Below, in pieces: positions 1 through 6,442 of a DNA stretch of 64,000 nucleotides (within the stretch, counting starts at the first letter, position 1; every line of letters starts with the position of its first letter). A program made the position numbers and the translations under genes. Below the pieces are notes generated by a model, which ran no database searches, had not been told where the DNA came from, and saw only the letters and a list, made by a program, of their open reading frames with translations. The stretch is from Pelomonas sp. CA6. GTDB lineage: Bacteria > Pseudomonadota > Gammaproteobacteria > Burkholderiales > Burkholderiaceae_C. The stretch spans positions 1 to 64,000 of the forward strand of contig NZ_JAKZFD010000005.1 in NCBI RefSeq assembly GCF_022549225.1, given 5' to 3'.

Positions 1-87
1 CAATCCGGATCAATCGGGGTCAGGTCTTGCGGGGGACTTCAATGAGACGGTGTTGACGCGGTGGGAAGTCCCTGTAAAGGGTTAGGC
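1..87 (-). other. Probable attC site (truncated or disrupted) of the EF-G-domain-IV cassette
   Basis: Read on the minus strand, GCCTAAC at 87-81 matches an attC R'' core and contains the stop codon of the upstream cassette gene, as is common in gene cassettes. It is followed by GGGACTTC (about 72-65) and its inverted partner GAAGTCCC (about 39-32), which could form the attC stem. The expected terminal GTTRRRY core is not seen. Instead the sequence runs into a 16-nt motif (14-29) that recurs near 28.4 kb. Either the attC end has been displaced by an insertion or the site is atypical. The next cassette would lie beyond the left edge. Confidence 0.45.
14..29 (+). repeat. 16-nt motif repeated at 28409-28424
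   Basis: TCGGGGTCAGGTCTTG occurs here and again, identically and in the same orientation, 28 kb away in the gap upstream of the S8 protease. Two exact 16-mers in 64 kb are unlikely by chance. From memory the GGGGTCAGGTCTTG core resembles tags found beside REP-associated transposases, but no such transposase is present here, so this is only a suggestion. Confidence 0.45.
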
Positions 88-441
88 GGCGGCATTTGCG
101 GCGACGGCGTTAGCGAAGGCATTTGCCGACGCAATTTCATAGCTGATTTCATTTGAGTCGGTTGGATGGAAGGTGCCGCCAACGACACGCACTAGCAGAC
201 TGCCTGGAGTGAACTCAGCAAGCTTTCCATCGGGCTCAAACAGTCGACACACGCCTCTGGCTACTGAGGCCTGAAACATTGCGGGGATAGATGACTCTGG
301 TACTTGCCAGGAGAACTCAATTTTCGGGCTTGCTACCTGCTCGACAACGAGGACGACATGACCGAAGCGACCAATGGGGCCGCTTTGCTTGATAAAGCGA
401 CCCTCGGCCTTGACTGGTATCGGAAAGCGCAGTGTGGGCAT
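82..441 (-). CDS. Integron-cassette protein resembling stand-alone EF-G domain IV
   Basis: This 119-residue protein has no GTPase domain but reads like elongation factor G domain IV, starting with the strand that leads into it. Residues 13-34 (EGRFIKQSG then GRFGHVVLVVE) parallel the EF-G stretch EGKxxKQSGGRGQYGHVV. Residues 84-109 (VRVVGGTFHPTDSNE followed by an Ala-rich helix) parallel EF-G VxLxxGSYHDVDSSExAF. The His at the domain IV tip is kept as H92, with D95, S96 and E98 of the DSSE motif. The ATG lies 13 nt inside a GTTAGGC core and the stop codon lies in the next core, which is classic cassette packing. The similarity is recognised by eye. The function is unknown. It could act on the ribosomal A site or be a decoy or protection factor, but that is inference. 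Confidence 0.75.
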   Translation of the reverse strand: MPTLRFPIPVKAEGRFIKQSGPIGRFGHVVLVVEQVASPKIEFSWQVPESSIPAMFQASVARGVCRLFEPDGKLAEFTPGSLLVRVVGGTFHPTDSNEISYEIASANAFANAVAANAAA

Positions 442-453
442 GACTTTGTGGAC

Positions 454-460
454 GCCTAAC
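454..460 (-). other. attC/cassette core site (GTTAGGC)
   Basis: On the minus strand GTTAGGC matches the R' core GTTRRRY at which integron integrases recombine. It marks the start of the EF-G-like cassette. It also appears to be the detached final core of the attC site belonging to the 93-aa cassette: the intervening 461-1948 is an insertion sequence. Joining the stem part ending at about 1949 to this core would give a normal attC ending CTTACCGC then GTTAGGC. Confidence 0.7.
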
Positions 461-466
461 GAATGA

Positions 467-483
467 AAGGGACTTCCCTGTCC
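467..483 (+). repeat. Left subterminal inverted repeat of the IS
   Basis: AAGGGACTTCCCTGTCC pairs, with one 1-nt gap and one mismatch, with the reverse complement of 1927-1942. It begins about 6 nt inside the inferred left end. Confidence 0.65.
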
Positions 484-568
484 CGAACCAGCCGCGTTGC
501 GGCAAACGGCAACCAGGTGTCACGATGGGAAGTGCGGTTTCTCATCTACTCATTCGGAAGGGGAAGTT

Positions 569-1585
569 ATGGCCATTCTCTACGCAGGTATCGACCTCGC
601 CAAGAACGTATTTGCCCTGCATGGGGTGAATGAGGCCGGCAAGGCCGAATTGATTCGGCCGGCTGTGCCGCGCGAGAAGCTCCATGCGCTGCTTGCCAGC
701 CTACCGCCTTGCGTGATTGGCATGGAGGCCTGCTCCGGGGCTCACCACTGGGCGCGGCTGTTCCAGTCCTCGGGTCACACCGTTCGGCTGATTGCCCCGA
801 AGTTCGTCACGCCGTATCGCATGACGGGCAGGCGCGGCAAGAACGATGCGGCTGACGCACAGGCCATCTGCGAGGCCATTCAGCGCCCGCACATGCGTTT
901 CGTGCCGATCAAGAACCAGGATCAGCAGTCGCGCCTGATGGTGCACCGCGCTCGCCAGGGATTTGTCGAGCAGCGCACCGCCACGCTCAATCGCATTCGC
1001 GGTCTGCTCAGCGAGTTCGGCGTCGTGCTGCCGCTCAAGGCGGCCACCGTGCGCCGCCGCGCTTGCGAGTGCCTGGAGGATCTCCCCGGCTACGCCAACA
1101 CCGTGATTGGCGACCTGCTCAGCGAAGTCACACGGCTGGACGAACGTGTGGCGCAGTACGACGCCCACATCCAGACCATGGCCAAGGATGACGAGCGTGC
1201 CCAGCGGCTGATGCAGTTGGGCGGCGTGGGCCCCACCACCGCCACTTGCCTGCTGGCCATGATCGGCAATGGACACGAGTTCGATTGCGGCCGGCAGTTC
1301 GCGGCCTGGCTGGGCCTCACACCGGGCCAATACAGCTCGGGCGGCAAGACGCGGCTGGGGCGCATCACCAAGGCGGGCGACGCCTATCTGCGCAGCCTGC
1401 TCGTGCTGGGCGCCAAGGCGTTGCTGGCAGCTGCCAAGAACAAGACGGACGCCACCAGTCGATGGGCGCTGGCCCTGGTCGAGCGGCGTGGCTACTGGCG
1501 GGCCGTGGTGGCGATTGCGGCCAAGAACGCACGCATGGCTTGGGCGGTGCTCAGACGCGGTGAGGCATTCACGCTGCCAGCGTGA
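569..1585 (+). CDS. IS110 family transposase (IS1111 group)
   Basis: This 338-residue DEDD transposase catalyses movement of the surrounding IS. The N-terminal DEDD_Tnp domain shows YAGIDLAKN (first Asp), GMEACSGAHHW (Glu) and GKNDAADAQAI (Asp pair). The C-terminal Transposase_20 domain shows LGGVGPTTA and the FAAWLGLTPGQYSSGGKTRLG block with the conserved Ser, the hallmark of IS110 elements. I chose the ATG at 569, preceded by a GGAAGGGGAAG ribosome site, over an upstream in-frame ATG at 497 because the protein then begins directly at the domain. Length is normal for the family and the frame is intact, so the element may be active. Confidence 0.93.
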   Translation: MAILYAGIDLAKNVFALHGVNEAGKAELIRPAVPREKLHALLASLPPCVIGMEACSGAHHWARLFQSSGHTVRLIAPKFVTPYRMTGRRGKNDAADAQAICEAIQRPHMRFVPIKNQDQQSRLMVHRARQGFVEQRTATLNRIRGLLSEFGVVLPLKAATVRRRACECLEDLPGYANTVIGDLLSEVTRLDERVAQYDAHIQTMAKDDERAQRLMQLGGVGPTTATCLLAMIGNGHEFDCGRQFAAWLGLTPGQYSSGGKTRLGRITKAGDAYLRSLLVLGAKALLAAAKNKTDATSRWALALVERRGYWRAVVAIAAKNARMAWAVLRRGEAFTLPA

Positions 1586-1883
1586 AGGTGCCGAGTCCGC
1601 CAGTTCGCCGAACAGCTACAGGAGTACAGAACCCACCGCCGTGTGACGGCAAGCGTTGATGACAACAGGTTTGGACCTGCGCGGGGCGTAACCGATTAAC
1701 TCAAGGGCGGCGCAAGACTTGCCGGCTAACGAATGGGTCCCTCGCGTGCGTCCTTCATCAGGGTCCGTGGCATTGAGCGCCACACCAATGACCGTTTGTA
1801 GTTTGGCCAGTCCGCACCTTGTTGTTCCCGCCACTACGCGCCGACATCACGGCTGAAGGTCTTGAAGGGAATGCAGATGAACA

Positions 1884-1906
1884 AATGGCCCGCAAGGCGG
1901 GCCATT
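1884..1906. repeat. Perfect 10-bp hairpin near the IS right end
   Basis: AATGGCCCGC and GCGGGCCATT pair perfectly around a 3-nt AAG loop, 20 nt inside the right inverted repeat. It lies downstream of the transposase gene and could end transcription or be part of the IS recombination or guide-RNA-like structure. It has no clear T run on either strand. Confidence 0.5.
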
Positions 1907-1926
1907 AGGGATTCGTTTGGCTTGAC

Positions 1927-1942
1927 GGACGGGGAAGCCCTT
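1927..1942 (-). repeat. Right subterminal inverted repeat of the IS
   Basis: Reverse complement AAGGGCTTCCCCGTCC matches the left repeat at 467-483. The 340 bases between the transposase stop and this repeat hold no convincing gene, as expected for the long 3' non-coding end of these elements. Confidence 0.65.
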
Positions 1943-1948
1943 GTAGTT

Positions 1949-2007
1949 CGCGGTAAGCGGACAAGCCAGCATAGCTGGCGCAGGTCCGCTTGACCAAAAG
2001 GTTATGC
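1949..2007 (-). other. attC site (stem part) of the 93-aa cassette
   Basis: On the minus strand GCATAAC (2007-2001, R'' core, containing the TAA stop of the cassette gene) is followed by an imperfect palindrome. CAAGCGGAC pairs with GTCCGCTT and GCCAGC pairs with GCTGGC around a small loop, the L''/L' stem of an attC. The final GTTRRRY core is missing at about 1949 and is found instead at 460-454, on the other side of the insertion sequence. Confidence 0.75.
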
Positions 2008-2283
2008 ATCTGGTGCTGCTCCCTTGAGGATTTCAAAAACCACATCGCCCTCTGGTGCAAAACAGATGAGCTCTCCTTGGTGGTCATCAATGAACAGCCT
2101 TGCGCATGCATGACACTGGTACATGACCCGCTTTACCTTGCGAAGCGCGTTCCAAGGGGACTCGCCAGATTCAATTTTCTCCAGCGCTGATTCGTAGGTC
2201 TCATCTGGAATCAGATAGGCCTTGTGGCTTTGGTAGTCGGTGTTGTCGTGAATCACTTCACCACAGTGGCAACTGAATTTCAT
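2002..2283 (-). CDS. Integron-cassette hypothetical protein, zinc-ribbon-like
   Basis: This 93-residue protein of unknown function is encoded by the cassette nearest the attI junction. It has a CxC pair at residues 5 and 7 and a CxxC pair at 57 and 60, which together could bind one zinc ion. Between them lies a charged helical region (about 25-50). There is no signal peptide or membrane segment, so it should be cytoplasmic. The ATG lies about 20 nt inside a GTTATGC core and the stop overlaps the attC R'' core, so cassette borders are clear. Its base composition is lower in GC than the chromosomal genes to the right, in keeping with transfer. Confidence 0.75.
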   Translation of the reverse strand: MKFSCHCGEVIHDNTDYQSHKAYLIPDETYESALEKIESGESPWNALRKVKRVMYQCHACARLFIDDHQGELICFAPEGDVVFEILKGAAPDA

Positions 2284-2301
2284 CGGTTGATCTCGGGAGA
2301 T

Positions 2302-2345
2302 GCATAACTAGTTATATACCGACAGAAAGTGTCGGATAACACCGG
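2302..2345 (-). other. Candidate attI junction next to the integrase gene
   Basis: On the minus strand GTTATGC (2308-2302) is the recombination core at which the first cassette begins, preceded by AACTA as in attI sites. Just outside it an inverted repeat CCGACA/TGTCGG (2319-2335) and a second core-like GTTATCC could be the accessory integrase sites. A possible -10 (TATAAC, 2317-2312) pointing toward the cassettes could belong to the cassette promoter Pc, but its -35 is weak. Confidence 0.5.
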
Positions 2346-2411
2346 AGGCCGTGCGGTAACGGCTGCGCCATGGCGTGCGTAAGCCGCTGTCCCATCTGTT
2401 CTTTCTCCCTG

Positions 2412-2440
2412 TTGACTGTACTTTCATACAGCACTATTTT
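2412..2440 (+). promoter_or_regulatory. Integrase promoter with perfect LexA box
   Basis: TTGACT (-35, 2412-2417) and TATTTT (-10, 2435-2440) are separated by exactly 17 nt. The LexA operator CTGTACTTTCATACAG (2416-2431) fits CTGT-N8-ACAG without mismatch and covers the spacer. LexA binding here would block RNA polymerase and place the integrase under SOS control, as is established for many integrons. Confidence 0.85.
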
Positions 2441-2517
2441 TAACGGCAAATGCCGCGCCTGTTACATGTGTCCTGAAGGGTTCGCGCGGCGCCCCCTCAG
2501 GAGGAAGGCTGGCCGCA

Positions 2518-3588
2518 ATGTTGCCATCTCTTTCGGGTCCAACCGTCCCCCGGGGAACCCTACGTCCTGCGCCGGTCGTAGACCTTCCACCGCTTCGTTC
2601 GGTACGTCTGCTCGATCAGATGCGTGAGCGTTGCCGGCTCGTGCACTACAGCCTGCGCACGGAGCGGGCCTATGTTCACTGGGCTCGTGCGTTCATCCGC
2701 TTTCATCAGCTCAAGCATCCCGCCGAGATGGGTGGGCCCGAGGTCGAAGCGTTCTTGACCCACCTGGCGTCTGAGCGCCAGCTGTCGCCGTCCAGTCACC
2801 GCCAGGCGCTGTCGGCCCTGCTCTTCCTGTACGGCAAGGTGCTGGGTCATCAGCTGCCTTGGATGAAGGACATTGGTCGGCCGGTGCCGAAGCCGCGCCT
2901 GCCGGTGGTGCTGAGCCGTGATGAGGTCCAGGCAATCTTGGCGGCGATGTCTGGCGTCCATCGGCTATTGGTCGAGTTGCTGTATGGCACGGGCATGCGC
3001 ATCTCGGAAGCGCTGGGTCTGCGAGTGAAGGACGTGGATTTCGGCCACCGGGCCATCTATGTCCGCAAGGGTAAGGGCGGCAAGGACCGGGTGGTGATGT
3101 TGCCGCAGTCTTTGCTCCCTGCCCTGAGGGGGCAGTTGGGCGAATGCCGGCAGGTCTGGGCCGCCGCTGTTGCGCAAGGCCAAGCCGGCGTGGAGATGCC
3201 GTATGCCTTGGAGCGGAAGTACCCGCGCGCCGGCGTCAGCTGGGCTTGGTTCTGGGTCTTTCCGCAGGATCACCACTCCACCGACCCGCGCAGCGGCGTC
3301 GTGCGCCGGCATCCTCTCTATGATGAGACGTTTCAGCGAGCATTCAAGCGGGCCGTGCAGACTGCCGGCATCACCAAGCCTGCCACGCCGCATACCCTGC
3401 GGCACAGTTTCGCGACGCACCTGCTTCAGGCCGGCAGCGACATCCGCACGGTGCAAGAACTTCTGGGCCATGCCGATGTGGCGACGACCATGATCTATAC
3501 CCCTGTACTCAGGGCGGGAGGTAGCGCCGTGCGCAGCCCTTTGGACTCATTGGCCGGCAGTGAGACACCCCAAAGCGGCCGTTGGTGA
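2518..3588 (+). CDS. intI: Integron integrase IntI (tyrosine recombinase)
   Basis: This 356-residue tyrosine recombinase joins attI and attC sites to insert and excise gene cassettes. The N-terminal SAM-like core-binding domain covers about 30-115. Catalytic residues are visible: R161 ([10 protein letters not shown]), H292 and R295 ([11 protein letters not shown]), H318 (LLGHAD) and the nucleophile Y327. The integron-specific extra block is present at about 229-281 ([23 protein letters not shown]), which separates IntI from XerC/D. A GGAGGAAGG ribosome site precedes the ATG by about 8 nt. The orientation, divergent from the cassettes, is standard. The frame is intact, so the integron is probably functional. 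Confidence 0.95.
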   Translation: MLPSLSGPTVPRGTLRPAPVVDLPPLRSVRLLDQMRERCRLVHYSLRTERAYVHWARAFIRFHQLKHPAEMGGPEVEAFLTHLASERQLSPSSHRQALSALLFLYGKVLGHQLPWMKDIGRPVPKPRLPVVLSRDEVQAILAAMSGVHRLLVELLYGTGMRISEALGLRVKDVDFGHRAIYVRKGKGGKDRVVMLPQSLLPALRGQLGECRQVWAAAVAQGQAGVEMPYALERKYPRAGVSWAWFWVFPQDHHSTDPRSGVVRRHPLYDETFQRAFKRAVQTAGITKPATPHTLRHSFATHLLQAGSDIRTVQELLGHADVATTMIYTPVLRAGGSAVRSPLDSLAGSETPQSGRW

Positions 3589-3911
3589 ACTTCCGCAACC
3601 AGCCTCAACCCGCCACCGGCCCCCGGCCGACGATGCCGCATCGAAGGCGGCCGCTCTTGGGCTGGCCCGCAGGCGCCGGCGAAGAACCCGTTTGATCTGC
3701 CGGGCGCCATGGGCCTGATCTGATGTCCTATCCAGTTGTTGTTGATCGGCAAATCAATGGGCATTCGTGGCGGCGTTACTCCCGTACCGCCGCAGAGCAC
3801 AGCTCTCCGGTCATGGACGCGATGTCGATTGGGCACCCCGCCGTTCGTCGATGAAGCACGAGGCGCCCTCCGGCGGGCGCGTCGGTTGGTCAACTGACGA
3901 GGAGTGAAGAC
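3589..3911. other. Intergenic gap after the integrase
   Basis: These 323 bp separate the integron from the chromosomal backbone. I see no gene, no convincing hairpin terminator and no attachment site. The composition returns to the high GC of the rest of the window. A GAGGAGTG ribosome site at its right end serves the next gene. Confidence 0.5.
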
Positions 3912-4280
3912 ATGTCCTACATCGATGGTTTCGTGATCCCGGTTCCCACCGCCAACAAGCAGAAATTTATCGAGCATGCGCGGCAGTTCGATGCGATGTT
4001 CATCGAGCTGGGCGCCTTGCGTGTGATCGAAGGCTGGGGCGACGACGTGCCCGACGGCAAGCTCACCGATTTCCGCCGAGCGGTTCAGGCGACGGCCGAG
4101 GAGACGGTGGCTTTTTCGTGGGTCGAATGGCCGGACAAGGCCACGCGCGACGCCGCCATGAAGAAGATGATGGAAGACCCGCGCATGGATCCGTCCACCC
4201 CCGGCAACCTGCCGATGCCGTTCGACGGCAAACGCATGATCTTCGGCGGGTTCGAACCGGTGGTCGAAGTGAAGGCTTGA
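3912..4280 (+). CDS. DUF1428 family protein
   Basis: This 122-residue cytoplasmic protein matches the DUF1428 (YbaA-like) family. It opens with MSYIDGFVIPVPTANK and carries the family motif FSWVEWPDKATRD around residues 68-80, followed by PFDGKRMIFGGFEPV near the C-terminus. The family has a ferredoxin-like dimeric alpha-beta barrel fold, and its biochemical role is not established. The length is typical and the start is fixed by a GAGGAG site. It is transcribed toward the DUF2325 gene of the haem operon but is not part of it. Confidence 0.85.
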   Translation: MSYIDGFVIPVPTANKQKFIEHARQFDAMFIELGALRVIEGWGDDVPDGKLTDFRRAVQATAEETVAFSWVEWPDKATRDAAMKKMMEDPRMDPSTPGNLPMPFDGKRMIFGGFEPVVEVKA

Positions 4281-4354
4281 GCGGCGTAGGCCTGACCGCC
4301 CCGCCCAAGGCGCGCCACGCGTCGCGCGGGGCGGCGCGTGGCCGCCGCCGTGGC

Positions 4355-5722
4355 TCAGGCTTGCTGCCCTTGCCGAAGGCCTGAGATCTCCACGTCTTCC
4401 CCCTGGCCCAGGGCCCCGAGCGCGCGCCGCAGGCCGCTGGCGCTGGGCGACTCCAGGTACAGGCATTTCTTGCCGTGGCGCTTGCAGTGGTCCTTCACGC
4501 GCCAGTAGGCGTCGTGGCTGATGCAGCCGGTCTGGCAGATCACCAGGTCGGCGGCGGCCAGGCTGGCGTCGAGCTTGGCCACGGCGTCTTCCTCGCCGCC
4601 GTCGTGGTGCAGGAAGCGCCCGCCGGTGCGTTCGATCAGCTGGCGGTAGATGGGCACGACGGCCGGGCGGCCGCCGACGCAGAGCACGGCGCGCTCGTCC
4701 AGCGAGGGCAGCGGGGCCGATTCGGCGCCGGCGCCCTCGGCGGCGGGCAGCCTGGCGGCGAGCTGCGCGCGCAGGGCCTGGGCCTCGTCGGCCAGGCGTT
4801 GCTCGGCCAGGCGGGCGCGTTCGGCCTGCTGCTGCGCGGCGAGCAGAGATCGTTCCAGTTGGTGGATGCGCTGCTGCTGCGACTGCAGCTCGCGCGCCTG
4901 CTCGTGGCGATGGCGCAGGCCCGGCAGGCTGGTCTCCAGCTGCTGCAGCTCGTCGCGCAGGCCGGCGATCAGGGTGTCGCGGCCCATCAGCTCGCCGCGC
5001 AGGCGCAGGGTCTCGGCCTGGGCGCGCTCCAGTTCGCGGGCGCGCTGGGCCAGCAGCTGGGTGCTGCGCGCCTGCGCCTGGGCCAGTTCGCGGCCCAGCA
5101 CGGCGTTCTCGTCCTGCAGTGCGTCCAGGCGCTGCAGGTCGGCGCGGTTGGCGGCGCCGACCTGGTGCTGCAGCATGTGGATGTCGCGCAGCACGCGCTC
5201 CTGCAGCGCGGCGTCGCAGCGCGCATGGGTCAGCGTGCCCCACAGCGCGCCGGCGACGTCGTTGCCCTGCAGCGCGGCGTTCCACCAGCGCGTCAGGGCC
5301 TCGGCGGTCTTGTGCTGGCCGGACTGGCGCAGCGCCATCGCGTAGCGCTGGTCCAGCTCGCGCTGCAGCAGCTCGGCGATGCTGCCGCGGCGGCCGCATT
5401 CGTTGATCGCGCCGCAGTGCAGTTCGTAGTCGTTGGCCAGTGCCTCGCCGCCCAGGGCCTTGCCCAGACGCCTGCGCAGCACCGGCATGGGCAGGCAGAC
5501 CCCGATCACCGGGCACAGGGCCTGGGCCGGCAGCTCCCACAACCGGCGCCGGCGCGAGCCGCGCGAGGCCGGCCGCTCGGGCGGGGTGGCCTGCGGCACG
5601 GCGGGCGCGGCTTCGGCGGCGGGCTCCAGCAGCGGCGAGAACAGCGGGCGGGGCGCGGCGTACGCCGCGGAGGCGCCGGGGAGGGCGAGGCCGTCACCCG
5701 AGAGCTTGGGTTGATCGCACAT
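4355..5722 (-). CDS. DUF2325 protein, last gene of the haemin-uptake operon
   Basis: This 455-residue protein of unknown function ends with a DUF2325 domain (about 346-435: VLCVGGRPAV, then CQTGCISHDA and HGKKC). The N-terminal part has a conserved-looking Cys/His cluster (C70, C76, H102, C103, C109). A long Gln/Leu/Arg-rich coiled coil spans about 165-325. There is no signal peptide, so it is cytoplasmic. Its GAGGAG ribosome site overlaps the tonB stop codon, so it is transcribed and probably translated with the hmu genes. Cys residues in both ends could bind haem, iron or zinc; that is inference. The position makes a role in intracellular haem or iron handling plausible. Confidence 0.8.
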   Translation of the reverse strand: MCDQPKLSGDGLALPGASAAYAAPRPLFSPLLEPAAEAAPAVPQATPPERPASRGSRRRRLWELPAQALCPVIGVCLPMPVLRRRLGKALGGEALANDYELHCGAINECGRRGSIAELLQRELDQRYAMALRQSGQHKTAEALTRWWNAALQGNDVAGALWGTLTHARCDAALQERVLRDIHMLQHQVGAANRADLQRLDALQDENAVLGRELAQAQARSTQLLAQRARELERAQAETLRLRGELMGRDTLIAGLRDELQQLETSLPGLRHRHEQARELQSQQQRIHQLERSLLAAQQQAERARLAEQRLADEAQALRAQLAARLPAAEGAGAESAPLPSLDERAVLCVGGRPAVVPIYRQLIERTGGRFLHHDGGEEDAVAKLDASLAAADLVICQTGCISHDAYWRVKDHCKRHGKKCLYLESPSASGLRRALGALGQGEDVEISGLRQGQQA

Positions 5723-5734
5723 TGGGGGGGCTCC

Positions 5735-6442
5735 TCAGTGAAGGGCGGGGGAGTTCATCGCGGAAGAAGGCGTGCGCTGCAGCGCGAAGCGCACCGGGAT
5801 CTCGACCCAGCTGGCCAGGCGTTGCTCGCCGCGCCGCGCGGGGAGGTAGGGGCAGGCGCGGGCCACTTCGCGCGCCGCTTCGTCCAGCAGCCGCCAGCCG
5901 CTGCCGCCGAGCACCAGGACTTCGGCGGCCTGGCCCAGCTCGTCGACCTTGACGCGCAGCAGTACGCGGCCCTCGATGCCGCGTTCGCGCAGCAGCGCGG
6001 GGTAGTGGCGGGCGGTCTGGCGTTCGCTGCACAGACGATGTTCGGGCGGAAGCAGGACCGGTTCCTCGGCCGCTGCGGCGGTGGCGGCTTGGACGGCCTG
6101 GGCGATCGGGCTGGCGCGCGGCGCGGCGGCGACGGGCGCTGGCGCGGTCAGCGCGATGGTCGGCGCGGCGGCGGCGGCAAGGGCGGGCGGCGCCATGGCG
6201 TCGGCCCATGTGGGCAGCGGCAGCGGCTCGGGGTGGGGCGGCCGCGGGGGCGGGCTCCGGTCCGCCACGGCGGGTTCCGGCCGCGGGCGCAACAGCGGCT
6301 GGGCGGGCTTCTCGGCCTGCAGCAGGCGCAGCGCGACGCCCTGGCGCAAGGGTTCGCGCGAGGGCATGGCGTGCCGCTGCCAGGCCAGGGCCAGCAGCAG
6401 GCCGTGCAGCAGGGCCACCAGGGCCAGCACGCCGGGTTTCAT
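5735..6442 (-). CDS. tonB: TonB family energy transducer
   Basis: This 235-residue TonB-like protein would pass proton-motive-force energy from the inner membrane to the haem receptor. Residues 4-19 form the single N-terminal membrane anchor. A Pro-rich periplasmic stretch (about 38-75) and an Ala-rich linker follow. The TonB C-terminal domain (about 150-235) has the family motif YPALLRERGIEGRV and a C-terminal beta strand (WVEIPVRF). The ATG overlaps the hmuV stop (ATGA), which fixes the start over longer upstream readings. No exbB or exbD lies in the window, so those partners must be elsewhere. Confidence 0.88.
   Translation of the reverse strand: MKPGVLALVALLHGLLLALAWQRHAMPSREPLRQGVALRLLQAEKPAQPLLRPRPEPAVADRSPPPRPPHPEPLPLPTWADAMAPPALAAAAAPTIALTAPAPVAAAPRASPIAQAVQAATAAAAEEPVLLPPEHRLCSERQTARHYPALLRERGIEGRVLLRVKVDELGQAAEVLVLGGSGWRLLDEAAREVARACPYLPARRGEQRLASWVEIPVRFALQRTPSSAMNSPALH

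Larger units (their letters stand above)
461..1948 (+). mobile_element. IS110-family (IS1111 group) element inserted in an integron attC site
   Basis: The element of about 1.49 kb carries one DEDD transposase gene. Subterminal inverted repeats are visible: AAGGGACTTCCCTGTCC at 467-483 and the complement AAGGGCTTCCCCGTCC at 1927-1942, each about 6 nt from the inferred tips. Subterminal repeats and the absence of target duplication are typical of the IS1111 group. The left tip abuts a GTTAGGC cassette core. The right tip abuts the stem of the neighbouring attC. This matches the known IS1111-attC subgroup that targets cassette recombination sites. Exact tips are uncertain by a few bases. Confidence 0.75.

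Noticed and set aside
60-87. AGGGACTTCCC beside the cassette stop, similar to the IS inverted repeat
   Set aside because: It could be a second IS end, but it also forms the stem of the cassette's own attC; without sequence to the left I did not call another IS.
1724-1735. GGCTAACGAATG inside the IS, resembling the left junction GCCTAACGAATG
   Set aside because: It could suggest a right border at 1730, but the inverted repeat pair and the attC stem place the border near 1948; I treat it as internal.
3495-5540. Long minus-strand reading frame of 681 codons
   Set aside because: It is an alternative frame of the DUF2325 gene in high-GC sequence; the protein is Arg/Ala/Pro-rich with no domain.
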